A DNA stretch of 64,000 nt from a virus, in the IMG/VR virus record IMGVR_UViG_3300029319_008461, positions 16,845 through 80,844 of that record; one strand, written 5' to 3'. Positions 35,101 through 45,500 of the stretch are shown in pieces (the stretch's first letter is position 1; every line of letters begins with the position of its first letter). Below the pieces are notes generated by a model. The model made no database searches and had not been told where the DNA came from. It saw only the letters and a list, made by a program, of their open reading frames with translations. A program made the position numbers and the translations under genes.

Positions 35101-35769
35101 GTTGCTGAAAGGATATGGGAAGACGATGGCATTTTTAGAGGTTACGATGATCTTACCCCGTCTGGACGGAATGACTGGACGATGAGAAAATCATTAAACG
35201 TTATCCTTAACAAGATCAATGAAGCATCGTCGTTGGATATAACTTATTTTGGAAGGACAGGAGCCGGTGGCGGTGGTGGTCACCGAGCATATAACCCCAC
35301 GAGAGATTGTCTTGTCAGAGGCAAGGATATTATTAGGCAAACAGATTTTGATACCGCAGCGGCTCTTCACCCTCGTCTTCCACTTACAAGAGCACAAGCG
35401 TTTGCAACTAGGCCAGGATTACAAGATTACAAAAATTTAATGGACGAAGGTTTTAGAGGGGGAGATGCTGGTATGCGAGACAGGTTTGAGAAAACAGAAT
35501 TTTACACACGGCTAATTAATGCCATGGAAGAATTCCAAGGGTTTTCGGTACGCCCTCGTCCTGAAGCCAATGCTGATTATTCACCATTAAATCGTGCCAC
35601 TCAGGCGTCCAGAGGAAATAATTTTATAAGCATACTTGCGATGATCACAAAAGAAATAGCGGATCTTAAAGAAAGTAATCTGATAACAGATTTAAGGCTT
35701 GAGAAATGGGGCGCTGAAGAAAGAAATGATGTTGGGCGCATAATTAGAGAACTGAACAGGCTTTTATGA
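29164..35769 (+). CDS. Giant LysM-containing virion/baseplate protein (2201 aa)
   Basis: This 2201-aa protein lies between the hub genes and gp25, so it is almost certainly a virion protein. Residues about 224-282 form a LysM-like peptidoglycan-binding module (YTVKSNGETFSTIANKFKIG, ending LSPGDIVDLPF). A Lys/Glu/Pro-rich linker lies around 670-725. Long helical regions follow. A Gln/Arg/Pro-rich low-complexity stretch spans about 1790-1925, and the C-terminal domain ends in a helical IIRELNRLL tail. There is no signal peptide. T4 has no direct counterpart of this size; it may combine several baseplate hub functions. The frame is intact throughout. Confidence 0.7.
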   Translation: MKNIVNPIPEIFVDAIPQPVLRDLTEQETIDLNRYSTGDRTAKYVPAIKINNVNKIITGWSITPGPGQVLRNGSGYDYEDERNKFIIDMIHTAYLGGYGHLNIGQEIAKAIRNGSYGLNDENRFLLLKDAMAYAALYPQNAAVALSPTAPPNPQNPRLNGKSFALIFVGEEEKQKVLTRITTVLGQRNATKNSAFDTVTTEQAQKASNQNDVNNPDPFAQPKKATYTVKSNGETFSTIANKFKIGRLELQRVNQNKKRPPPNQNQNILDVDLSPGDIVDLPFNSINARVPSIIPSHSRLRINELLEAATRPTGSIPSGLTVIKKDLSEEKKKVDSQVDSSDWTANVPSDTSPEQSQTDVSSDVAVNITSYKSKNLLKKVYYNQAEKNYWCVFRTLAKNPKSFDIAGGEAAIQNINNFKFDFAVPEILKFASRDTTQNRAAIDPSKVEFLSRYGSLNRPQPVPAGQSFWIIAVKIPESEIEKLNPRGAKSSTDDIPSPLQRAKDLVAEKGVPGKPGLRRAPFSMSELQSTIATAAIVVDRYADELDKEGITPGMMTPSTNVRIRAEDLKRFYSVVQRYAERTLDTDITINDKIEFVFDSKYKLVNVFYNGAQYAGLADPKTGLYTAFGAVSKGTFALVFYANEIAALFTKEDKPSAVEFVQKYMYPSPVIKPTDIKNKKEENKKSNKNPPENQSAGLGKNTFETKPEKKKKTSKPKTKAEVERQFQRRFQAGADAFGFYTSVLNNAGCETPLAKYLNDAFLIYQLFGGKASVSQVVGVVVKLLRDEFIEIKKNEQLLLQGAAYLDDPDRFLRDIEAEVNRQFFDCFRVLGDVLAKEVLEPGGVPPEVQSLVKQGLTPPFGISLGKTPTADLWALWRKKLLDLIIEFIKQLILQAFKELLLAVSGCGPETVVDPSNITKNRNPNVNSPYGIIRINDLVDYAGVDLIEVAKELNMRNVLPNEDRTDIIETPVTLEQLRRLNDDASDLMVDNDVVAILQGSGGQALIDSLFRGFNLGSINLNELSAADQRKIQGEEYNDTVSRALLNTVQESLYPGDVRYATLDLDKELIVLYFKRLGQLVGSDIALGLEKPLDTKEAYCDSRDLLAYGLGSGLEVGLEELADIGDSGVVAGGLSKAQLASQIGQEIDRNAFKIELLCELASKNFDFALEIQNFWDTLGFAEWFMELLRLLSFASQQAQGVGAKAIADGMRARGDRFIEQQSVELSPAELSELKTKSSQIYRYYQHYFGDIDTEADEISGNPQLNSRQILPPETLKFVYEPVAGLGDDRPHYVIGSLDTSIGKEATPRNDRSFGRLQLDYLNDDGLVRVYFNDNERAIIGNELGYRETPFELLCEFGLVDDNTPNGEGEFSVKRAIVRSRQPIIRQGRPDDFANIINDFHKKVMNVSFGSQLNLDGTTSFGGGENTETVRNAVAENVFVGTGVDGTALLQVATPYLNSLYNVTQMVSTNLYSNDQFKSRVDETVILASKLPFGPNGDPCNLGADEQNAIITINAIHQRIFNFILNVAPLFNNGYGLETPDTLNMLSSYLENKIIRDFEQRKILGFVIEGVSFISRTCSTTEIEDGIEFNPALISDPQEKLRYIIKQMLKKTLFNLSTLGAPDISEFSGWGAMTRNMFDDINGVDGGEIKNQQGTVVLNKKTTYKMLANLLYTGRGYGPLGDLDAEGLSAGAQNNATRTYDFGGNVAYLGQARQSLANYGFVATVDGFKDNQFLGLIPMPLLVGLQYIYFDKVVAINDQFPQMAYYAKKRIDSADEALRTAIDPASSQSYSFALSTPQQPKTLDESKQDDADLEADLRGALQQERDLIENLNVAAEDAIQEQTPGAPGRNDQGEELARRLQDAPPGNAQQPAGQSTRDMQQEQEAEGISQSERERRAAERREQVRREGTQGQQRQLQSPTPPVQQQQQNDGSFPAQVGPFTYANADEVRTRKAKYNALLVRVNRIRDYKTALETRLRRCAGQLQVAERIWEDDGIFRGYDDLTPSGRNDWTMRKSLNVILNKINEASSLDITYFGRTGAGGGGGHRAYNPTRDCLVRGKDIIRQTDFDTAAALHPRLPLTRAQAFATRPGLQDYKNLMDEGFRGGDAGMRDRFEKTEFYTRLINAMEEFQGFSVRPRPEANADYSPLNRATQASRGNNFISILAMITKEIADLKESNLITDLRLEKWGAEERNDVGRIIRELNRLL

Positions 35770-35785
35770 TAAAGGGGAAAAATAA

Positions 35786-36190
35786 ATGGCGAACAAATTA
35801 GAAGGTATATCTGTTTCTCTTCCATTAACTTATGATAATGTTGATGGGCCTTACGAGCTTAACAAAACTTTAAAAGATGTAGTCAAGCAAAATTTAAAAA
35901 ATTTAGTGTTGACATCACCAGGAGAAAGAGTTATGTTGCCAGACTTTGGTGCCGGTATTCGTCGTTTGCTTTTTGAGCCGAATACAGGGCAGGTTTTTTC
36001 GACGGCCAAAGACAGAATAACTGCTCAAGTAACAAGGTATATGCCCTTTGTGCAGCTTGAAGATTTGGTAATTTTAACATCAGATCAGGACGCCAGTTTG
36101 TCTCCTAACGCAGCCAGGTTAATTTTGAAGTACAACATAGGTGCGATTAATGAGAGCGATACCTTGATAATAACTCAGAACCAGAACTAA
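35786..36190 (+). CDS. 25: Baseplate wedge protein, T4 gp25-like
   Basis: This 134-aa protein matches the gp25/GpW family that joins the baseplate wedge to the sheath. The hallmark segment LVLTSPGERVMLPDFGAGIRRLLFEP is present (cited by its key residues: Pro-Gly-Glu-Arg, Phe-Gly, and Leu-Phe-Glu-Pro). The length fits the T4 protein (132 aa). It has an AAGGGG ribosome site and lies just before the gp6-like gene, the same order as in T4-like phages. The C-terminus ends in a short strand and an Asn/Gln tail. Confidence 0.9.
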   Translation: MANKLEGISVSLPLTYDNVDGPYELNKTLKDVVKQNLKNLVLTSPGERVMLPDFGAGIRRLLFEPNTGQVFSTAKDRITAQVTRYMPFVQLEDLVILTSDQDASLSPNAARLILKYNIGAINESDTLIITQNQN

Positions 36191-36214
36191 TTACTGAAGC
36201 TTAGAGGTTTAGTG

Positions 36215-38008
36215 ATGCCAAAACGCCCAATAAATTATACAAGCAGAGAATTTGAGACAATCAAAGAATCTCTTGTAAATTATGCAAAACGTTATTATGC
36301 GAATACATTTCAAGATTTCAACGAGGCGTCCTTTGGCGCACTGATGTTAGATTTGGTGGCCTACGTTGGTGATCAATTATCTTTTTACACAGATTACCAA
36401 GCAAACGAAAGCTTTCTAGACACAGCTATAGAATTGTCTAATGTTCAGAGACTAGCAAAGCAACTGGGTTATAAAATGCCTGGGTCCCCAACTTCTACAG
36501 GTGTTTGTAACTTTTATGTTCTTGTTCCGGCAGCAGCCACAACAGGCGGTCCCGACACAAACTACATTCCAATTTTAAAAACAGGAGCTATAGTTAGTGC
36601 TGATGGAGGCGGGGTATTTACTTTAACTCAGGATATAGATTTTACTGATAGCAATAACGCTATAACAGTTGCGAAAGTTGACTCAGATACTGGTGTACCA
36701 ACCGAGTTTGCCATCAAGGGTCAAGGTCAAGTTGTCTCCGGTAGACTACGAGAAGAGGAAATAACTGTTGGAAGCTATCAAAGATTCCTGAGATTGAGAA
36801 TGTCGGCTGATAATGTTTCAGAAATTATATCAGTCGTGGATTCTCAAGGTAATGAATATCATCAGGTAGACTACCTTACTCAAGATATTGTATTGTCAAA
36901 AGAGCCTAACCGAGGAACGAATAGAGATCTTGTTCCATTTATAATGAAAACCAAACCATGTCCAAGAAGGTTCGTAACAGAATTTGATAGCGAAGGAAAT
37001 GCTTTCTTACAGTTTGGGTATGGTTCAGCGGACAATATTACTGGTGACTTGATAGCGAGCCCGGCCGATGTTGTTCTAGATGTTGTCGGGAGAGAGTATG
37101 TATCCGACACTACATTTGACCCCAGTAATTTAATAAAGTCGGATAAGTTTGGGGTTGTACCTGAGGACACAACACTGACGGTAACTTATAGAACAAATGA
37201 AAACACAACAATAAACGCCGCCGCAAGCTCAGTGAATGAAGTGCTCTTATCATCCTTTACGTTTACTAATCGAGACATCTTGACTGACACGTTAGCTCTT
37301 GGGGTCGAGGGGTCACTAGAGGTAGAAAATCCTGAACCAATACTTGGGGACACCGAAGAACTCACGGCGGACGAAGTTAGAATTAGAGCGTATGCAACGT
37401 ATGCCTCACAGAACAGAGCCGTTACTAGAGAGGATTATATAAGTATATGTTACCGTATGCCAGCAGGATTCGGAAAAGTAAAGCGTGTTAACATAATACA
37501 GGACCCTAGATCAACCACAAGAAATCTAAACCTTTATGTTTTGTCTGAGGATTCTAATGGTAATTTTACAGCACCAACAAGTCAACTAAAAACAAATTTA
37601 AAAACCTGGATTGATCGTTATAGAATGATTAATGATAGTGTTGATATATTAGACGGAAAAGTTATAAACTATGGTATACAGTTCGAGGTGGTAGCTGAAA
37701 CTGGAACTAATCGTTTTGAGGTTCTAAACGCCTGTGTAAATAAGTTACAAGAGAAAGTTTTAAACGTCTCTAAAGAACTCGGCGAGCCTGTGTATATCTC
37801 TGAGTTGTTTAAGATGCTGAACAGTGTGCCAGGAGTTGTTGATACAACCGTTGTAAAGTTGATTAATAAAACTGGCGGATCTTACAGTTCTTTTAATTAT
37901 GAGATTGATAAAAACCTATCTCAAGATGGAAGGTTTCTTATAGTCCCCCCTGATGCAGTGGCGGATGTGTTGTTTCCTAACGACGATATAGTTGGAGTTG
38001 TTAAGTAA
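36215..38008 (+). CDS. 6: Baseplate wedge protein, T4 gp6/GpJ-like
   Basis: This 597-aa protein belongs to the gp6/GpJ family that forms the continuous inner ring of the baseplate. The N-terminus INYTSREFETIKESLVNYAK and the segment FGALMLDLVAYVGDQLSFY are characteristic. The core domain SQNRAVTREDYISICYRMP is typical of GpJ proteins. I chose ATG 36215 because AGAGG lies seven bases upstream; the GTG at 36212 would add one residue. It shares one base with the stop/start of the next gene. It should assemble with the gp25-like protein. Confidence 0.88.
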   Translation: MPKRPINYTSREFETIKESLVNYAKRYYANTFQDFNEASFGALMLDLVAYVGDQLSFYTDYQANESFLDTAIELSNVQRLAKQLGYKMPGSPTSTGVCNFYVLVPAAATTGGPDTNYIPILKTGAIVSADGGGVFTLTQDIDFTDSNNAITVAKVDSDTGVPTEFAIKGQGQVVSGRLREEEITVGSYQRFLRLRMSADNVSEIISVVDSQGNEYHQVDYLTQDIVLSKEPNRGTNRDLVPFIMKTKPCPRRFVTEFDSEGNAFLQFGYGSADNITGDLIASPADVVLDVVGREYVSDTTFDPSNLIKSDKFGVVPEDTTLTVTYRTNENTTINAAASSVNEVLLSSFTFTNRDILTDTLALGVEGSLEVENPEPILGDTEELTADEVRIRAYATYASQNRAVTREDYISICYRMPAGFGKVKRVNIIQDPRSTTRNLNLYVLSEDSNGNFTAPTSQLKTNLKTWIDRYRMINDSVDILDGKVINYGIQFEVVAETGTNRFEVLNACVNKLQEKVLNVSKELGEPVYISELFKMLNSVPGVVDTTVVKLINKTGGSYSSFNYEIDKNLSQDGRFLIVPPDAVADVLFPNDDIVGVVK

Positions 38009-39516
38009 TGGCTATTAAGAGATACTTTGCGTCGCAAGACAATACCATAACAAATGCCTTCAAGGCCAATCTTAGGACTAGAGGCACAGGGTCAAATATG
38101 GGAGCATCTGATATTCTGGAGGCGTTTGTCATCCATGGGCAAACAACTGCGTCCATAGATGCTGCAAACGCCGAACAAGCTAGAATACTAATACAGTTTC
38201 CTGTGGATTCAATTGTTTCTGATGTTACAAATGGCGTGGTGCCATCCTCTAGTGTTGAGTATAGGTTAAAAATGTTTAATGCACCACACGGTGATTCATT
38301 ACCGTATGAGTATCCACTTAAGGTAGCCGTTGTCAGTGGTAACTTCTGGAGTGAAGGTCGTGGGTTAGACATGAACGAATACACTGACTTTGGTGTATGT
38401 AATTGGATTTCTAGCTCCGAGGGAATAGCTTGGGAACATCAGGGCGGCGATTTTTATAACAGTGCAAGCAGTGGAGATAGGGCTTATTCCTCAAGTTATT
38501 ATTTCTCTGGGGGACTTGAAGATCTTGATGTTGATGTGAGTTTTGCCATAGATCTGTGGCGATCTGACGGTATTGGTACAGCGTCGAATTTTGGGTTTAT
38601 GATAAAGCACGACGACGATATAATTTCAGGAACATCGGGATCGTTTTTCACCAAGAAGTTTTTTGGTAGAACAAGCGAATATTTCTTGAAGAGGCCTTAC
38701 ATCGAGGCAAGGTGGGACGATTCTAGAAAGGATCAAAGAGGTCTTAGTTTCATATCAAGTGCTCTTGCACCGCCTTCTGACAACTTGAATACAGTTTATC
38801 TCTATAATAGAATTCGAGGAACCCTAAAGGACATACCTAGCCTGGTCGGGACAGATCAAATAATATATGTTAGTTTCTTTAGTGGAAGCAATGATGACAT
38901 ACCAACAGGCCATCGTCTGCATGTTTTAGATGCGGCTGGACTAGTACAACAGGAAATAACTGGTGGAATTGTTGTTGAGAATGGTGTTGCCCAAACGGGG
39001 ATTTACAGTTGTTCTTTTGCAATAACAAGCTCTTTGGATACGGTTCACGATGTTTGGCATTCTGGTAGTATAGAATATTTTACTGGTTCGATTAACCTAG
39101 AGGGACTAACAGCGAGTTTTGTTCAGTATGAAACGCAACATATAAGCGACATAACAAATCTCAAGAAGTCTTATGTCCAAGGACAAAAACCAGTTCTTAG
39201 AGTTTATGCAAGAGAGAAAAACTGGAATCCAAATGTGTACAGTGTGGCCGCATCAGAGCCCCCAACTCAAATTATCGAGAATGCTTATTGGAGATTGTTC
39301 AGGGTAGTTGACAATATGGATGTCGTACCTTATGGTACGGGCTCCACTAATCACACTAAAATGTCTTATGATGTTAGTGGTAACTATTTTGAAATTGATA
39401 CCTCGATATTAGATCAGGGCTATGCTTATGGGTTACAGTTTGTTTATCTGCTGAATGGAAACTATGTAGAACAACCAGAGATATTTAAGTTCAAGGTTGA
39501 TGAAGAGCCCGCATGA
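38008..39516 (+). CDS. Virion structural protein, baseplate/fibre-associated
   Basis: This 502-aa protein is beta-rich and follows gp6 directly (one-base overlap). Visible segments include FFTKKFFGRTSEYFLKRPYIEARWDDS and KMSYDVSGNYFEIDTSILDQGYAYG, of which the key parts are the Phe-Gly-Arg turn and the Tyr-Ile-Glu-Ala-Arg-Trp strand. I know similar segments from virion proteins of T4-like marine phages. A carbohydrate-binding or fibre-attachment role is possible. The exact T4 counterpart (gp7, gp8 or gp10) cannot be stated. It overlaps the next gene by four bases (ATGA). Confidence 0.6.
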   Translation: MAIKRYFASQDNTITNAFKANLRTRGTGSNMGASDILEAFVIHGQTTASIDAANAEQARILIQFPVDSIVSDVTNGVVPSSSVEYRLKMFNAPHGDSLPYEYPLKVAVVSGNFWSEGRGLDMNEYTDFGVCNWISSSEGIAWEHQGGDFYNSASSGDRAYSSSYYFSGGLEDLDVDVSFAIDLWRSDGIGTASNFGFMIKHDDDIISGTSGSFFTKKFFGRTSEYFLKRPYIEARWDDSRKDQRGLSFISSALAPPSDNLNTVYLYNRIRGTLKDIPSLVGTDQIIYVSFFSGSNDDIPTGHRLHVLDAAGLVQQEITGGIVVENGVAQTGIYSCSFAITSSLDTVHDVWHSGSIEYFTGSINLEGLTASFVQYETQHISDITNLKKSYVQGQKPVLRVYAREKNWNPNVYSVAASEPPTQIIENAYWRLFRVVDNMDVVPYGTGSTNHTKMSYDVSGNYFEIDTSILDQGYAYGLQFVYLLNGNYVEQPEIFKFKVDEEPA

Positions 39517-42500
39517 GCATAAAAAAGTTATTTGAAAATAATAAGCAAGGAAACTCTGTAGGGAAATATCTCAAGAGTAGTGCAGTAGCGTCTTTAAGTG
39601 GCGGCATTGAATCTTCGCAACACCTGAGTGAGACTCTAAGAAGGCAGCAAGAATTCACAGCGCCACTAGATTACGGTGATCCAGATGAGTTTGCAAAATA
39701 TGGCTCAGCCGAAAAATATTACGAGAATAGTTTTAATTATATCTTACAAAATTATCCTTACGATGGCTCTGGGTTTGAGAAAGAAAAATTTTATAACGAT
39801 TTAAATCCACTAGAAAAGTTTATCTTCAATGAGAGATATCCAAAGAGCACCGGGTTTGCATCTATCGGGACAAATTATGGCACTGCGGTATCTCACAGTT
39901 CTCATTATTTCTCGTCTCCAAAGACAGAGTTTATTCAGGTAAAGGGTGGGCCTCATTCAGGTACTTTGTTCGCATCAAACTTTAGGCAAAACAATCTTGA
40001 GTTTGGTGGACCGAGTGGATCGACAGTAGAATTTTTCCTTTCTAAGTCTGATATACCTGGCGGCGGAGAGGTGGTTACAACCCAATCACCAAGGCAGGTT
40101 ATATTTGACTTGTGGAACGGTGTGTCTACAGGCTCAGTAGACGATGACGAAACAAACGGCTGCTATGGTAACTTGAGAATTGAGCTTTCAAAAAGCTTAG
40201 AAGATAGATTTTTGGTTACGATGTTGTCGGGCACAAAAGGATATGTAACTCAATCTATTCCAACGACTGGCGGTGTTGGGAATTATATTACAGGTAGCGG
40301 ATTTAATCACTTTGCTTTCGTATTTAATACTTCGGAAAGTTCTCCTACAATAGATTTTTATATCAATGGGGTGTGTCATGAAACAGGGATCTCTCCCACG
40401 GGACACCAAGCAGGACAAATAAGCCTAGTAACCGGCTCGTTGGTAGCTAATATTGGTGCGCTTAGAGTTGCACCATCTGGCGTATCTGATACAAACTCAA
40501 TGGAAGGACGTGGTAAGCTATCCGGAACTCTTGATGAGTTTAGGTTTTGGCGAACCGCCAGGTCCGGCGAAGATGTGGGGAGAAACTGGTTTACGCATGT
40601 TAATGGCGGGGCCGACAAGCAGGATGCCAACTCTGCTCTTGGTATGTATTTTAAGTTTAACGAAGGGATCACAGGGACAAGCAGTGTCGATAGCGTTGTT
40701 CTAGATTATTCAGGCAGAATATCGAATGGCTCTTGGACCGGGTACGCTGCTGGCGCAAGAGACACTGGGTCAGCTATAACACAACAGGCACTAACACAGT
40801 CTGTTGCTGGAAGAACAGAATTAGAAGATCCAATAGTAATCCCATCGGCCTCGGTATTAACTACTAGAAGAGATGAGTTGAAAGAAATAGGTGAGTATCA
40901 CGACTCAAAAAACCCATCCTTTATCCTCAATTCCTTTCCTGATTGGATAGTTCAAGAGGACTCAGAATTTGGTAACGAACTAAGAAATTCAACCCAAATA
41001 ATTTCAACTTACTTTGACACGCTGTATTCGCAAATATCACACTTAACCAAGATAAAGTCGATGGATTACCTTAGTGGTAGTGCAACTGGCAGCGTATTTG
41101 AGTTTCCTCACAATGATCGTCTGGTTGAACAATTAGGGGTTGAAGCTCCAGAATTGTTTGAGAACGCTGATTTGTTGTCTCAGTTCTTGAAAAGAGGCGA
41201 AGACATAAACTTTAAATATGACTTGAGCACGATCAAGAATACGATTTACAAAAACATATACAACAACTTAAATCATATTTTAAAATCTAAGGGTAACGAA
41301 AAGGCCATAAGAAACTTAGTCAGATGTTTTGGTGTGGATGAGGAAATTATAAAGGTCAATATATATTCCGACAACTCCACATACAAACTAGACAACAATT
41401 ATAGGTCAGACACAAGTAACAAAAAATATGCTGATTTCACAGGTTTGCTGGATCAAGAATCATCAAATGCAACCGTCTATCAGTACCCTAACTCAGACCT
41501 TCCGGAATCATACGGTGTAATAAGCGGTAGCAGTGGAAGCCTTAGTTTGATAGAATATGGATTTACTGCCCAGTGTGAGTTTGTATTTCCTAATAGAAAA
41601 GAGGTAGACACCCTAACGCACACACCACTACAGGTTGTGACATCATCACTTTTTGGTTGGCACACGCCACGGGGTGAGCACAAGTTGTTGTCCTCTTCCA
41701 CGGACACAAGTTGGCACTATCCTAATGCGGACTCCGGGTTACAAGTTGTTGCTATCAAATCAGCGTCCCAGATGGCCGAGATTATATCACCAACACATCG
41801 AGTTAAAGATGTTTTCTTTAAAGTTCTAGACAGGCACAACAATGAGTTAATTGTTTCGGATGTTTTTAGAAATGTTTATGAAAACAAAAAATGGAACATC
41901 GCTTTATCTGTGCATCCTAAGAGGTTCCCGTTTGCGCAAACATCAGGAGCAAATGCAAATGTTCATGATGGATATGACATTGATTTTTACGCTGTTAATT
42001 ACGATTCCGGTATTAGACAGGAGAGTTTCTTTAAGACAGGATCATTGACATATAAATCGGGATCTGATATAGTTTCTGCTGCAAAAAGATATTATGTTGG
42101 AGCACATAGAACAGACTTTACGGGCACAGTGTTAACATCTAGTGATGTGCGTGCGTCTAGTTTCCGTTATTGGACTGATGTGCTACCAACGGGTGCTATT
42201 GATATGCACGCAAGAAGCGCAGATAATTACGGGACACTAAATCCAACTAGACAAGCATACACTTTCCAAAGCAAAAACCCAGGTGTTTATATCCCCCAGG
42301 CAGACACACTTGCCGTTCATTGGGATTTTGCTGACGTAACGGGTAGTGATGCTTCGGGAAGATTTAACGTTAATGATTTTTCATCTGGGTCTTTAGACTC
42401 AGGTAGTGGTGGTGATTTATTCCATGAATCGCCACAGCACATAAATTCAAGACAGCACACAGGACGAGGTGACTTTTTCCCGGCCTCGGATAAGCCCATC

Positions 42501-45500
42501 CGCAAGGAACTTCTTTACACAGACAAACTAGAGCTACCAGAGTATGCCGTTAGTAGCGATATGGTTAAGATAAAAAATATTGATGATGCAGCATATGCAC
42601 CAATGTTAAGACCAGAGCGATTATTTTATGCGGTAGAGAAAAGCATGTATCGAGGTATATCTGAGCGTATGCTTCAATTATTTGCCTCGGTTGAAGAGTT
42701 GAATAACCTTATTGGCGATCCTGTTAATAGGTACAGACCAAACTACAAGTCGATGGAAAAGCTTCGACAAATCTTTTTCTCAAAGGTTGGAAACACTCCA
42801 GATCTACAAAAGTACCTTGACTATTATCAGTGGCTAGACTCTGCACTGGGTCAAATGTTGGAGCAGATGTTCCCAGCTTCGGCCAAAGTTGCACCTGGTG
42901 TAAGAAATATAATTGAATCCCACCTACTCGAAAGGAACAAGTTTAATTATACCTTTATGGGTAACCGTAAAAAGTCAACCCGCCAATCAGTAGTTTCAAA
43001 TCCAGCCTCGGAAGAAATTGTTATTTCTAACGCTGAGCCTGGTGGTGTTGCCAATAATCAGGTGGTGCAAGAAGAAGATCCACCGCCAGAAAGACGCCCT
43101 GATGCAGCTAGGCCAACCAATCCACCACCAGCCATTACGGAACCAAAAGGACTTACAATATCTAACAACAACGGTGCAGGTCAAGTTGCAATACCGTATG
43201 ACAAGAAAAAAGCACCTCTGCCAGAATCGCCCCCACCAGAAAATAGAAATCGCTGGTGGTGGATGACCCGTGCCGAAAGAAACACGGTTACAATTTCACA
43301 ATCTAATCCTGGAGTTATGGCAAGTCGAGAGGCAATTTTTAGACAAGCAAAGTCTTACTATGCTCCTAATAGATTAGTAAACATCGGTGCTTTTTTACCG
43401 CAAGAAAATAAACCAACAAACCAAGGTATTGGAAACGTAAAAGAGAGCAAAACAGAAGTTGCTGTTGCCAAAGTTAAATTTGGTGATCTTAAGTTAGATG
43501 AGGACGTCAAAGATGAAATAGTTCCTAATGTCAAGAAGCAAAGGAAAGTGCGAGCCTCTGTAGACGGCGAAGATGTTAAAGGTCAGACTGTCTTACCATT
43601 TACGCCTGTGAGTTCTACCGTTAGCTCTGGGTACCAAAAACAACTACAAGATGCAGGATTGACAAATGTTGACCTGGCTAACCTACATGTTCGCCCAGTG
43701 GCGGCACAGACACCATTCACTTTGGCCCACGTTGGTGGACAACAAGCACGCTCTGCTCCGGTTGGTGCAAAACTGAACCAATCAGATAATGTTAGAAAAG
43801 AATCATATCAATTAGAAATAGCCTCTGCTGCCGGCGAGTTTGATGAAACGCCAGCTAAGACACCTAAAGGTCAGTATAAACGTGGGTCAGGAGCATCTAG
43901 ACCTGTTAATGTAGCAAACATACAGACACTTACAACTGATATTGCGCCAGAGGGCGGTGTTAGGGTTCTCGGTAACTTCTCTAAGTTTTACGAAGTATTA
44001 AACACTTCAAACCGTGCTGCTACTAATATGGATCTGGCCTTTAACCCTGATGCTTATCATACTTCTTCTTTGTTGTTGCAAAGCGGTACAATGCCATCCG
44101 CATTTTTGACAGATGTTCCAAGAAGAAATCAGGGGTTAACAGGCTCCGCTGAGTTTACGGCTCCGAGACAAAGATCGGGAGTCAGAACAAACAATACGAT
44201 CATAGCCGACAGATTCTCTGCTCCGGGCAGCAAAGAGGACTCCAAGCAATTATTTAGAGACAGAACTTCTGATCAGTTTTCTCCGAACAATGCGTTACCG
44301 TTTAGAAACATAAAAGTTAGACAGCGATTTAACACGCTTCTTAGAAGACACACCGGCTTCGGTGGGTTTCAAACTTCATCTTTGGTCACACTTTTAGACA
44401 GGTATGACTCCATAGACTTAGGAGCCTTCAATGACGGCATAGTAATACCATCAGGTGGTCTGCCTGCGGTTCACGGTGATCCACTTTCCATTCACACAGC
44501 TTCTCTAGTGGCAGTACACAAAACACAAAGAAATGGCATACTAAGACCAGAACTAGTCTCTGGCAATCTTAACTCACCGTTGGTGCCAATTATGACCACA
44601 GGTGCAGTTCGAGATAATGCCTTTGTGACAAGACCAATACCTGCGGGTGACAGATATGCTTGGTTTATGGCCTTGTCCCACTCTCAAGCAACCCCAGGCG
44701 ATCACCCTGGTCAAAATGTTGGTGACAACTTTCACAACTTCATTTTGTCTTCCTCAAGGTTCCCAGAGGATATCACGCTATACACCTCGTCGCTAGCACA
44801 TTCAGAAAAAAATCGTTTGTACCCCGGTAGTTTTGTTGTTCAAGCGAACGGAGTCTTCAGTAACTCTGGAGGTGGTTTTACTTATATATGGGAAAGAAAT
44901 GGCGCTGGGTTGTGGGCACCCTGGACTCAGACTCGTTATGGTCAGTTTACTACAAAGGGTATGTTTAACTCTAAGCAGAACTTTTATCTCATCGACGCCG
45001 CTAACATAACCACGAAGGCCGAGTCCGTTGATCAGATTACAGGTAAAAAATTAATTGCTACTGAAAAAGGCGAGACTGTAAAAGATTTTCAAAAATCAAT
45101 TGTGCAAGATCAAGACAACGCCCTGCAAATTTTCCAAGGGGGTGGGGGTAATATTCTTACACACCATATCTCAAAGAGATATAAAGAGCCACCGCTTACA
45201 TCGAGATATAAGCCATTAGTGCATCACATAAAAACCAGGAGAGGAACACCAGCGTTAACAGAGAAAAAGTCTGTTGATGTTTCCGTTAAGTATTCTTATG
45301 GTAATGAGTTGCAGGGTTTTGCTAATAGAGGGCTTAATATAGATCTTGGGAACAAGCAAGATTTTAAACTAGGGCAACTAAAAAGGCCTTACGAAGTGTT
45401 TAGAGATACATTTGTGGACGGAGTTGACCCATCGGTTGACGGCGTTGAACTCATAAAGCTGATGAGTTATAAAGAAACAATTTATCCGAAAGAGATTTAT

